The notes beneath the pieces are model-generated. The model saw nothing but the letters and a program-made list of their open reading frames with translations, made no database searches and was not told where the DNA came from. The translations under genes were made by a program, and so were the position numbers. A stretch of 64,000 nt of DNA from JALYRV01 sp040902895 (GTDB lineage Bacteria; Acidobacteriota; Vicinamibacteria; Vicinamibacterales; SCN-69-37), in contig JBBDWL010000076.1 of assembly GCA_040902895.1 (NCBI GenBank), positions 62,001 to 126,000 on the forward strand, read 5' to 3'. The number at the start of each line of letters is the position of its first letter. Positions within the stretch are counted from its first letter, which is position 1. Of this stretch, positions 24,909 through 31,913 are shown one piece after another.

Positions 24909-24922
24909 GGCTTCAGAGCATG

Positions 24923-25228
24923 CTAGCGATGCTCGTCGCCCTCGAAGGTGGCCTCGACGCCGGTGACCGTGTAGTCGCCGCTGCCGGCGTCGCCGATCGA
25001 CGGCGTGCCCTCGCGCTCGGCGCGAATGATGCGCAGGCGCTCGAAGACCTCCGACTCGATGCCGGCGAACTCCTCGTCGGTGATCTCGCCCGCCTCGAGC
25101 CGCAGCTGCGCCTGCAGCAGCCGGTCGTGCAGCACCGACTCGTCGAAGGCCTCGGCGTCGGCCACCGCCGCGATCTTCTCGAACACGAACTTCATGCCGC
25201 TGATGAACAGCGAGTCGAGCAGAAACAT
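24923..25228 (-). CDS. gvpG: Gas vesicle protein GvpG
   Basis: 101-residue accessory protein. The GvpG signature is seen in full: LDSLFISGMKFVFEKIA followed by LHDRLLQAQLRLEAGEITDEEFAGIESEVFERLR. It is mostly helical and acidic at the C-terminus. GvpG is one of the assembly factors conserved in nearly all gas-vesicle clusters. A weak purine-rich ribosome site (AGAGAG) precedes the ATG. Confidence 0.95.
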   Translation of the reverse strand: MFLLDSLFISGMKFVFEKIAAVADAEAFDESVLHDRLLQAQLRLEAGEITDEEFAGIESEVFERLRIIRAEREGTPSIGDAGSGDYTVTGVEATFEGDEHR

Positions 25229-25239
25229 CTATCTCTCTC

Positions 25240-25317
25240 TGGCGGGGACCCCTGCACCCCGCCTGGCTCGGTCGCTCGCGGGGGCCCGAAAGCCCCGCTC
25301 CGCTCCCTCGCTCTCGC
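25240..25317. repeat. GC-rich intergenic element GGCGGGGACCCCTGC with hairpin
   Basis: The gap between gvpL/F and gvpG begins with GGCGGGGACCCCTGC and continues with a GCTCGGTCGCTCGCGGG tract and the hairpin GGGGCCCGAAAGCCCC. The first 15 bases recur at 29177-29191 between gvpA and gvpJ, and the GCTCGGTCGCTCGCG string also occurs at 12634-12648. It looks like a dispersed genomic repeat, not a gene. Confidence 0.6.
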
Positions 25318-26187
25318 TCAATGCGCCCTCTCTAATTTCAGCTTGATGTTCACGAAGTTGTACGGCGGCCACGGGCCCGTGTACTTGAACGTCAGCTTGT
25401 CGTGGCGCTGGCCGATCTCCTTGACGCGCGCGTCGAAGGCCTGCTCGCGGTCGCGCGAGACCAGAAACGCGGCGTTCATGATCATCCGATCGCCGATCGG
25501 CTTGTTCGATCGCGAGGCAACGGCCACGTCGCGCAAGCTCCGGAAGATGTCGTCGACGTACTGCTCCGATCGCGCCTGCAGCGCGGCCTCGATCATGCGG
25601 CCATACTGCATGCGCGCGAAATACGTCGACCCCTTCTGCGTCGAGATCTCGTCCTTCAGGCGGCGGATGTCCTCGTCCTCGATCTCGATCTCGCGGATGA
25701 TCTGATCGCGATCCCAGAGCACCTTGAGGCCGAACTCCACCTTGTCGCGCATCTTCTGCAGCACGTCGGTAAAGGCGTCATAGGCCGACCGCAGCAGCTC
25801 GACGATGTCGTTGGTGGTCTTGAAGACGGTGCCGAACGACATCGGCAGCACGGTGTGCTGCAGCATGACCGTTTCGTTGACCCGCTGATGCGCGAGCACG
25901 TTTTCGCGCGTCGGGTCGTGCACGATCATCTGTGTCGCCGACACGACCGCCGCGAGATCCTTGAAGTGCACCGTCTGCACCTCCGCCGGATCGTGTCCGA
26001 TACCGAGCGGCCCGAAGGTCAGCGGCGTCTCTGACTGAATGATGCAGTAGACGTACTGACCCTGCGCGGTACTGTCGGCCGCGGGCGGCGCGCTCGCGCG
26101 TGGGGGACGCGCCGCCGGTTTCGCTTTCGCGGCTGCTTTGAGGGGCTGGGGAGCCTTCTTTGTTGTCGTCGCAGGTTTCTTCGCCAT
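25318..26187 (-). CDS. Gas vesicle protein GvpL/GvpF family (long form)
   Basis: 289-residue member, the most canonical of the three in this operon. A Lys/Ala/Pro-rich leader (1-45) precedes YVYCIIQSETPLTFGPLGIG, LQHTVLPMSFGTVFKTTNDI, a helical middle domain and the ending KYTGPWPPYNFVNIKLKLE. ATG 26187 is chosen since it follows the response-regulator stop by 14 bases; longer in-frame extension has no homology. Likely assembly/nucleation factor for the vesicle shell. Confidence 0.94.
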   Translation of the reverse strand: MAKKPATTTKKAPQPLKAAAKAKPAARPPRASAPPAADSTAQGQYVYCIIQSETPLTFGPLGIGHDPAEVQTVHFKDLAAVVSATQMIVHDPTRENVLAHQRVNETVMLQHTVLPMSFGTVFKTTNDIVELLRSAYDAFTDVLQKMRDKVEFGLKVLWDRDQIIREIEIEDEDIRRLKDEISTQKGSTYFARMQYGRMIEAALQARSEQYVDDIFRSLRDVAVASRSNKPIGDRMIMNAAFLVSRDREQAFDARVKEIGQRHDKLTFKYTGPWPPYNFVNIKLKLERAH

Positions 26188-26201
26188 AGTCTCGGGAATC
26201 G

Positions 26202-26669
26202 CTATCGCCGTCCGCGCCGCGGGGGAGCCGGCGGGGATGCGTGGCCCGACGGGCCTGCCCCCTGATGCGCGCTGGCCGGCGAGCTGATACCCAGCACGCG
26301 CGAAATCTCCGCGACGAGCTCGTCGGGCACGCACGGCTTCGTGATGAATGAATCGCAGCCGGCCTCGCGCGCGCGCTCGGCATGGCCGGCGAGCGCATGA
26401 CCGGTGAGCGCGATCACGGGGATGCGCGACGTCGCGGCGTCGGATTTCAACCGCCGGGTGGCCTCCCATCCATCGAGCTTCGGCAGCGCAAGATCCATCA
26501 GCACGAGGTCGGGCTTGAGACGATGCGTCATTTCAATGGCTTCGAGCCCATTGGTCGCCGACTCGACCCGGAAGCCGGTGAAGGTCAGGTACTCCACGTA
26601 CATCTCCCGCGCGTCGTCATAGTCCTCGACGACCAGGATGAGCGGTGCGGTCTTGCGTTCGGGCGTCAT
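26202..26669 (-). CDS. Receiver-domain-only response regulator
   Basis: 155-residue CheY-like protein. The acidic pocket is VVEDYDD; Asp59 in LVLMDLALP is the phosphoacceptor; Thr in ALTGHA and Lys in FITKP complete the active site. After about residue 125 comes a Pro/Gly-rich tail, but no DNA-binding or other output domain. Its ATG overlaps the histidine kinase stop by ATGA. Embedded between gas-vesicle genes, so it may carry the kinase's signal to vesicle proteins or to another kinase; target unknown. Confidence 0.92.
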   Translation of the reverse strand: MTPERKTAPLILVVEDYDDAREMYVEYLTFTGFRVESATNGLEAIEMTHRLKPDLVLMDLALPKLDGWEATRRLKSDAATSRIPVIALTGHALAGHAERAREAGCDSFITKPCVPDELVAEISRVLGISSPASAHQGAGPSGHASPPAPPRRGRR

Positions 26670-28798
26670 CGGCGTTTCGGTTTGACCGGGATGCGAAGGG
26701 TGAATGTCGAACCCTTTCCCATCTGACTGTCGAGTGTAATACCGCCGTCCAGCATTTGCGCCAGCCGGCGGCAGATCGACAAGCCGAGGCCCGTCCCGCC
26801 ATGGCTGCGGGAGGGGGAGCTGTCGAGCTGGCGGAAGTCTTCGAAGACCTGCGCCTGATCTTCAACAGCAATCCCGATACCGGTGTCGCGCACGACCACG
26901 AGGACCATCTTCGCGCGCGCGTCATAGGACGCACGAATCTGCACGCTGCCCTGCTCGGTGAATTTCAATGCGTTGCTGAGCAGATTGAGCACGATCTGCT
27001 TGACCTTCTGACGATCCGTTCTCATCGGCGGCAGCTGAGAGGGGATCTTGAGCGACACCTCGACCTGGCCGCGCCGCGCAATGATGGGCTCCATCTCGAG
27101 CAGCACTTCCTGTATCAGATCGTTCAGCTCGAACGTGGAGATGTTCAACGGCATCCGTCCGGCTTCGATGCGCGTGATGTCGAGGATGTCGTTGATGAGC
27201 CCCAGCAGGTGCCGCGCGTTCGAATCGATGCGGGTGAGGTTGCGCTTCTGCCCGATAGACATCTCGCCGGCGATGCCCTGCAGCGTCATGTGGGTATAGC
27301 CCAGGATGGCGTTGAGCGGCGTCCTGAACTCGTGCGACATGTTGGCCAGGAACTGCGACTTGAGCGCCGATGCCTGCTCGAGCGCGATGTGCTGGCGCCG
27401 CAACAGCTCGTTCTGCTCCGCGAGCTCGGCGGTCGCCTCGTGCACCTTGAGCTCGAGCTCCTCTGATGCGCGCTTCAGCTGTTCGTACAGTTTGCCTTTT
27501 TCGATCGCTTCCGTGAGGTCGTGCAGAATCGTCACGACCCACATCAGCTCGCCCTGCTCGGCGAGAATGGTGCCCGCGATCGCCTCGAACGGCACGACGC
27601 TGCCGGTGCCGGGATCGGTCAGGGTGAGCTCGCCGCGGAATCGATCCTGCGTGCCGCTGGCCAGCAGGGTCGCCACGAACGAGGTCAGGTTCGCGCCATT
27701 CGCGCGCACGCGCCGCGCGGCCGCGTCGGTGCCGTCGTGCGCCGGCGCGAACATCTTTTCGGCGGGCGCATTCATCAACACGATGCCGCCGTCCGGGTCG
27801 GTGACCAGAATCGGATCGGCCACTGAGTCGATGATCAGATCCAGCCGGTGGCGCTCTTCGCGCACCTTCGCCTGCGCGAGACGCAGCGTGCGATAGTTTT
27901 CGTCGATCTCGACCTTCGCGCGCGCCAGATCGGTCACGTCGCGAAGCACCGACACGACGTAGGTGCCCTGCCGCTGATCGCGCACCGGGGTGCTCAGCAG
28001 CTCGTAGACGAGGTCGGATCCTTCGAGAGGATCGACCAGCAGCAGCTCGCGCCGGCTGTCCCCTTCTTCGAAGGCGCTCGCCGAGAGCGCCGCCGAAAAC
28101 AGCATGCTGTTGAGCGCGACGGCACGTCGCCAGCCCTCGCTTGCCTCATCAGGGGCGACGAGCAGTTTCTCGGCAAGGCTGTTGGCAATCAGCACCTGTC
28201 CTTCGAGGTCGGTGAGCAGGACAGGATCGGAAACCGCGTTGATGATGTTGAAAAGGAGCAGACGCTCCTGGCCGTACTGCGTCTCGGCCAGCGTCTCGCG
28301 GCTGCGAATGCGATAGAGCTGATCGGAGAGGCGCTCGCAGGCCCACGTGATCCCGGCGCCGACACTGCCCGCCTCGGCGCTCGTCAGCAGAATGCCGACC
28401 GCCTGGCCGTCCTGATGCGCGCGCAGCGGACACGCATGGAACCGCTGCGCCTCGAGGATGTGGCGCAGCTGCGGATCGCGGCTGATGAACTGCGGCCGTG
28501 GCGATGCCAGCGCTTTAATGAACGGATGCTGCTCTTGCCGAAGGTCGACGGTGAGATCGGTGACGCCCGGCAGGCCGCGCTCGGCGACGATGACGAGCTG
28601 ATGATTCGCGCGGTCTGCCAGCAGTACGGCGGCCTTCGCGGCGACGCCCGCTTCGACGATCCAGTCGACAACGCGGCGCGCCGATTCGACCTGATCCAGG
28701 CTTCCGAGCAGGAACTCGAGAAGCGTAACCTGGCGCTCTGCCGCGGCCGCCGCAACCGGCACTTTGCCGCCCGTCGTTGAGACCGCCGCGTAGGCCAT
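26666..28798 (-). CDS. Soluble sensor histidine kinase (GAF-PAS-PAS-HisKA-HATPase)
   Basis: 710-residue kinase with no membrane helix. A GAF-like domain fills about residues 25-175, two PAS domains follow (about 185-305, with NIINAVSDPVLLTDLEGQVL, and 320-440, with DLIIDSVADPILVTDPDGG), then a coiled coil (445-480). The phosphoacceptor is His489 in MSHEFRTPLNAILGY. The ATP-binding lid shows NLLSNALKFTEQG, VRDTGIGI and GGTGLGLSICRRL. GGAG lies 5 bases before the ATG. It sits between gvpA and the receiver gene, so it probably senses a cytosolic cue (redox, gas or ligand) linked to buoyancy; the cue is not known. Confidence 0.93.
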   Translation of the reverse strand: MAYAAVSTTGGKVPVAAAAAERQVTLLEFLLGSLDQVESARRVVDWIVEAGVAAKAAVLLADRANHQLVIVAERGLPGVTDLTVDLRQEQHPFIKALASPRPQFISRDPQLRHILEAQRFHACPLRAHQDGQAVGILLTSAEAGSVGAGITWACERLSDQLYRIRSRETLAETQYGQERLLLFNIINAVSDPVLLTDLEGQVLIANSLAEKLLVAPDEASEGWRRAVALNSMLFSAALSASAFEEGDSRRELLLVDPLEGSDLVYELLSTPVRDQRQGTYVVSVLRDVTDLARAKVEIDENYRTLRLAQAKVREERHRLDLIIDSVADPILVTDPDGGIVLMNAPAEKMFAPAHDGTDAAARRVRANGANLTSFVATLLASGTQDRFRGELTLTDPGTGSVVPFEAIAGTILAEQGELMWVVTILHDLTEAIEKGKLYEQLKRASEELELKVHEATAELAEQNELLRRQHIALEQASALKSQFLANMSHEFRTPLNAILGYTHMTLQGIAGEMSIGQKRNLTRIDSNARHLLGLINDILDITRIEAGRMPLNISTFELNDLIQEVLLEMEPIIARRGQVEVSLKIPSQLPPMRTDRQKVKQIVLNLLSNALKFTEQGSVQIRASYDARAKMVLVVVRDTGIGIAVEDQAQVFEDFRQLDSSPSRSHGGTGLGLSICRRLAQMLDGGITLDSQMGKGSTFTLRIPVKPKRR

Positions 28799-28814
28799 TC
28801 AGCTCCGGCTTGTG

Positions 28815-29156
28815 TTATTCACGGCGCCGGGCCGCCGGCCGAGGCGTCTTGGCCGCCAGCGGGCGCGGCGCCTTGGCCGCCGCGAGCTCCGCGCGAAGCG
28901 CCACGTTCTCGGCCATGATGTCCTGCGTCGTCTGCGCAAGCTCCGCAGGCCGCGACGCGGGCGCGATCTGGCCGACCGCCTCCGAATACTTCAAGTAGGT
29001 CTCAATCGACGCTACGACAATCCGCGCTTCGACCGTAATCAGGTCGATGCCGACCAGTGACACGCGCACCCATGCGTCGATGACGATGCCCTTGTCGAGA
29101 ACGCGATCAAGAACATCGATAAGACTGGTTCCGCCTGCGGCTCTCTCAACAGCCAT
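28815..29156 (-). CDS. gvpA: Major gas vesicle shell protein GvpA with C-terminal tail
   Basis: 113-residue protein; the first 62 residues are almost the textbook GvpA: MAVERAAGGTSLIDVLDRVL, then KGIVIDAWVRVSLVGIDL, ARIVVASIETYLKYSEAVG. GvpA forms the ribbed vesicle wall. Most GvpA end near residue 70-75; this one adds about 45 residues with a heptad-like stretch (ELAQTTQDIMAENVALRAEL) and a basic KTPRPAARRRE end. AGGAG stands 8 bases before the ATG, the best ribosome site of the operon, as expected for the most abundant product. Follows gvpJ; the kinase gene is 16 bases downstream. Confidence 0.96.
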   Translation of the reverse strand: MAVERAAGGTSLIDVLDRVLDKGIVIDAWVRVSLVGIDLITVEARIVVASIETYLKYSEAVGQIAPASRPAELAQTTQDIMAENVALRAELAAAKAPRPLAAKTPRPAARRRE

Positions 29157-29176
29157 TAACCTAGCTCCTGTTTCAC

Positions 29177-29199
29177 GGCGGGGACCCCTGCGCCACGCC
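29177..29199. repeat. Second copy of GGCGGGGACCCCTGC element
   Basis: GGCGGGGACCCCTGC followed by GCCACGCC lies in the 56-base gap between gvpJ and gvpA. The first 15 bases match the element at 25241. As RNA it can form a short GC-rich hairpin ahead of gvpA. Confidence 0.55.
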
Positions 29200-29212
29200 G
29201 GCGGTTATTCAT

Positions 29213-29554
29213 TCAGCGGCGGCGCCGCCCTTTCGGTTTTGCGGGCGCCGAATCGAGCGCCGCAACGCGCGTCTCGAGTGCGGCAATCTGCCGGCGCAGG
29301 TCCGCGCCGTCAAACTCCGGGCGATCCTGACCCGGCGACAGCTCCCGGTCGTATCGCCACCAGTCGAGTCCAATCTCCTGTGCTTTGTCGAGCGAGCACA
29401 CGAGCAAGCGGATGCGAATGGTCAGCAGCTCCACTTCGGCCAGCGAGATTTTGATATCGCCGGCGATAACGAGTCCTTTGTCGAGAACACGGTCGAGCAC
29501 GTCGACCAGGCCGGTCGACTGGGTGCGGATCGGTGTCGAGAAGTCGGGAGCCAT
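29213..29554 (-). CDS. gvpJ: Gas vesicle protein GvpJ
   Basis: GvpA-related minor structural protein of 113 residues. The core reads LVDVLDRVLDKGLVIAGDIKISLAEVELLTIRIRLLVCSLDKAQEIGLDWW; the GDIKISLAEVELL block and the DWW ending separate GvpJ from GvpA. The C-terminal 35 residues form a predicted coiled coil (LRRQIAALETRVAALD) and a basic KPKGRRRR end, parallel to the GvpA tail. First gene of the operon: a good promoter ends 11 bases before its ATG. GvpJ is thought to cap or nucleate the vesicle tips. Confidence 0.92.
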   Translation of the reverse strand: MAPDFSTPIRTQSTGLVDVLDRVLDKGLVIAGDIKISLAEVELLTIRIRLLVCSLDKAQEIGLDWWRYDRELSPGQDRPEFDGADLRRQIAALETRVAALDSAPAKPKGRRRR

Positions 29555-29565
29555 GCGGTGCTGCG

Positions 29566-29595
29566 ACTATAGCCGCGTACTGGACTCCCCGGCAA
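29566..29595 (-). promoter_or_regulatory. Promoter of the gas-vesicle operon
   Basis: On the minus strand TTGCCG (29595-29590) and TATAGT (29571-29566) are 18 bases apart. The -10 box ends 11 bases before the gvpJ ATG and no Shine-Dalgarno fits between, so the mRNA leader would be only about 5 bases. The 29600-29699 stretch upstream shows nothing else. Confidence 0.7.
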
Positions 29596-29699
29596 GGAGC
29601 GCCCAAGGCATGTCCGTCGCTGTCGTCATCGCTCAGCCATGCAGAATTGCGGCCAAGCTTAACCATTCGAAACCGATGAGGTAGCCTCCGCGGGCTGTA

Positions 29700-31364
29700 T
29701 TATTCCCGTCCATCATTCGGTGCAGCGCGTTGGCCTCCCAGCCACTCGACCAGCGTTGTCATTTCGTCCTCCGAGAGGCGTGTACCGAACGCCGGCATCT
29801 CCGCATCAGCATTGACGGCTTCGGGATCCGCAATCCACCGGCGCAGCGCGGCAGGGTCGTGCTTCTGGCCAATATTGGAAAGATCCGGACCTTCGTCTCC
29901 TCCGTCGCGCCCGCCCTTCTCGATGCGATGACACCCGATGCAGAAGCGCGCAAAGACGCGCATCGCCGTGACATCGGCATGCGCGAGCGGCGGCGGACGG
30001 TCACCGCGCCGCGCGCGCGCGAGAAACGCGAGCAGCGCCTCGATCTCGCGCTCGTTCGACTCCGGCGGCTCGCGCAACCCTGGCGCGATCATTTCAGGAT
30101 CGAACAGGTGTCCCTCGATCCACGCCGCGTCGCGCGTGATCGTGCCCGGTCCGACGGGATCCGCCACGCCGCCATCCGCGTGGCAACGCGTGCAGGCCAC
30201 ATCCGAGGCCATCGCGGCCCCGCCGACCTCGCGGATCGTCCACTCGGAATCGGCGGGCGGTGGCCGATCGCGCCATCCCGCGGCCGTGAGGGCGCCGAGC
30301 GACAGCGCGATGACGCCGAAGATCGCGAGCGGCAGGCGGCGCTCTGCAGGATCGCGCGACGGACCGCGATCGATCCACGGCAGCAGCGCGAGCAGCAGAA
30401 GCACAAGGCCGGGGATCACAATTGCGCCGACGACTTCGAGGCGGCCTGGAAAGTACTTGAGCAGCTGAAACAGGCCGAGGAAGTACCACTCCGGCCGCGG
30501 CATGTAGCCTGCCTCTGCCGGATCGGCGACCGGTTCGAGCGGCGGCGCGCCGCGCGAGGCGAGCGCGATGAGGATCGCGATGACGATCAGGGCCGCGGTG
30601 ACATCGCGCGCGGCCTGGTAGGGGTAGAAGGGGAAGAAAGGGGGACGGGTCTGAATTATTCGGTGACTGCGAGGGAATAATTCAGACCCGTCCCCCTTTC
30701 TTCCCCAGGGCCCCGAGATCCCATGGCGGCGCATCAGATACAGATGCAGCGCCACGAGGAGGACAAGGATCGCCGGCAGCACGATGACATGCGCGGCGTA
30801 CCAGCGCGTCAGGGTCAGCGCGCCGATCTCGGGACCGCCGCGCATGATGCCGGCAACCAGCTCCCCCACCACCGGCGTCAGCGCCGCGATGTTGATGGTC
30901 ACAACCGTTGCCCAGTAGGCGCGCTGATCCCACGGCAGCAGATAGCCGGTCAGCGCGAACGCGAGAATCACGAGCAGCAGCGCAAGGCCGGTGAGCCACG
31001 TGAGCTCGCGCGGCTTCCGGTACGCGCCGAAGACGACGACGCGGACGACGTGCAGGGCGGCCGCGATCACGATGATGGTGGCGCCGTAATAGTGCAAGCC
31101 GCGCAGAAACGCGCCGGCGCGGATCGATTGATCGATGTACCGGACACTCTCGTGCGCGTGATCCGGCGTAGGCGCGTACGTCAGCGACAACAGCACGCCG
31201 GTGACGGCCTGCAGCGCGAGCGCGGCAAGCAGCACGCTGCCGAGCGTGAACCACCAGCCAGTGCCGGCCGGCAGCGGCTCGTCGAGCAGGTGCCGCCGCG
31301 CGGCGCGCCATCCGGCGCGGTTTTCCAGCCAGTTACCAATGCGGATGAAAACGTCACGCGCCAT
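29700..31364 (-). CDS. Cytochrome b subunit fused to two c-type heme domains (bc complex)
   Basis: 554-residue membrane protein of a quinol:cytochrome c reductase. The b part (about 1-370) has eight helices, heme-ligand histidines in GLHYYGATI, AALHVVRV, HVIVLPA and ALHLYLMRRHG, and the quinol-site PEWY. The C-terminal 150 residues hold two heme c motifs, CTRCH and CIGCH, as seen when a diheme c subunit is fused to b. Residues about 220-245 are encoded by a perfect inverted repeat and break the usual SGP...PFYPYQ spacing. Overlaps the Rieske gene by one base. No separate cytochrome c1 gene is present. Confidence 0.93.
   Translation of the reverse strand: MARDVFIRIGNWLENRAGWRAARRHLLDEPLPAGTGWWFTLGSVLLAALALQAVTGVLLSLTYAPTPDHAHESVRYIDQSIRAGAFLRGLHYYGATIIVIAAALHVVRVVVFGAYRKPRELTWLTGLALLLVILAFALTGYLLPWDQRAYWATVVTINIAALTPVVGELVAGIMRGGPEIGALTLTRWYAAHVIVLPAILVLLVALHLYLMRRHGISGPWGRKGDGSELFPRSHRIIQTRPPFFPFYPYQAARDVTAALIVIAILIALASRGAPPLEPVADPAEAGYMPRPEWYFLGLFQLLKYFPGRLEVVGAIVIPGLVLLLLALLPWIDRGPSRDPAERRLPLAIFGVIALSLGALTAAGWRDRPPPADSEWTIREVGGAAMASDVACTRCHADGGVADPVGPGTITRDAAWIEGHLFDPEMIAPGLREPPESNEREIEALLAFLARARRGDRPPPLAHADVTAMRVFARFCIGCHRIEKGGRDGGDEGPDLSNIGQKHDPAALRRWIADPEAVNADAEMPAFGTRLSEDEMTTLVEWLGGQRAAPNDGRE
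30630..30706. repeat. Perfect 32-bp inverted repeat inside the cytochrome b gene
   Basis: Arms at 30630-30661 (GGGGAAGAAAGGGGGACGGG... ending GAATTATTC) and 30675-30706 are exact reverse complements, with a 13-base loop. The unit resembles REP/RAYT-type palindromes. The coding frame stays open across it, adding a segment including SELFPRSHRIIQTRPP to the protein. No target-site duplication was recognised. Confidence 0.92.
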
Positions 31365-31840
31365 CAGATCTCGACGTGCACTTCGTCGCGGGCGAAATCG
31401 ACGCGGGCCGCGACCGGCGGCAGCGGCGCGGGCGGAGGGCCAGAGACCACGCGTCCGTCACGATCGTAAACGCCCCGATGACAGGGACACTCGAACCGAT
31501 CCGCCGGCGCGTTCCATGACACGCGGCATCCAAGGTGCGTGCAGGTCGCCGACAGCGCGCGTACCTGATCGTCGCGTGTGACCGTGAGAAAGATCACCTG
31601 CGGCCTGCGCGCGCGATGCCAGCCGTCGCGCCGGGCGGTCGTCACGATCACAGGCGTCGGGACATTGGGCTCGAGGTCGCTGAAGCGCGCGGCCCTCGTC
31701 CAGCGGCGCGCGCGCACCGATGCGGCGGGCACGGCGATCAGGCCGGCGAGCGCGGCCACCGCCGCACCGGCCGTGGTGAGCGCGCCGCGCACGAACCATG
31801 AGAGCAGACGGCGGCGGCTGGCGAGAGGATCGGACGACAC
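31364..31840 (-). CDS. Rieske 2Fe-2S protein of the bc complex
   Basis: 158-residue iron-sulfur protein that takes electrons from quinol. The cluster motifs CTHLGC and CPCH supply two Cys-His pairs. The N-terminus has a twin-arginine motif (SRRRLLSW) and one membrane helix (about residues 16-38), so it is probably exported by Tat and stays anchored. It precedes and touches the cytochrome b gene by one base, forming a two-gene bc operon; a divergent 73-base gap separates it from typA. Confidence 0.92.
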   Translation of the reverse strand: MSSDPLASRRRLLSWFVRGALTTAGAAVAALAGLIAVPAASVRARRWTRAARFSDLEPNVPTPVIVTTARRDGWHRARRPQVIFLTVTRDDQVRALSATCTHLGCRVSWNAPADRFECPCHRGVYDRDGRVVSGPPPAPLPPVAARVDFARDEVHVEI

Positions 31841-31913
31841 GTTACGCCGAGCCTAGCAAAGAATGCGTCGCGGCGAACCTTACTTCCGTTCCCCCGCCGA
31901 GTACACTATAAAG

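Noticed and set aside
26666..28798. Kinase as a disguised GvpN
   Set aside because: No Walker A/B of AAA ATPases; clear HisKA and HATPase motifs instead.
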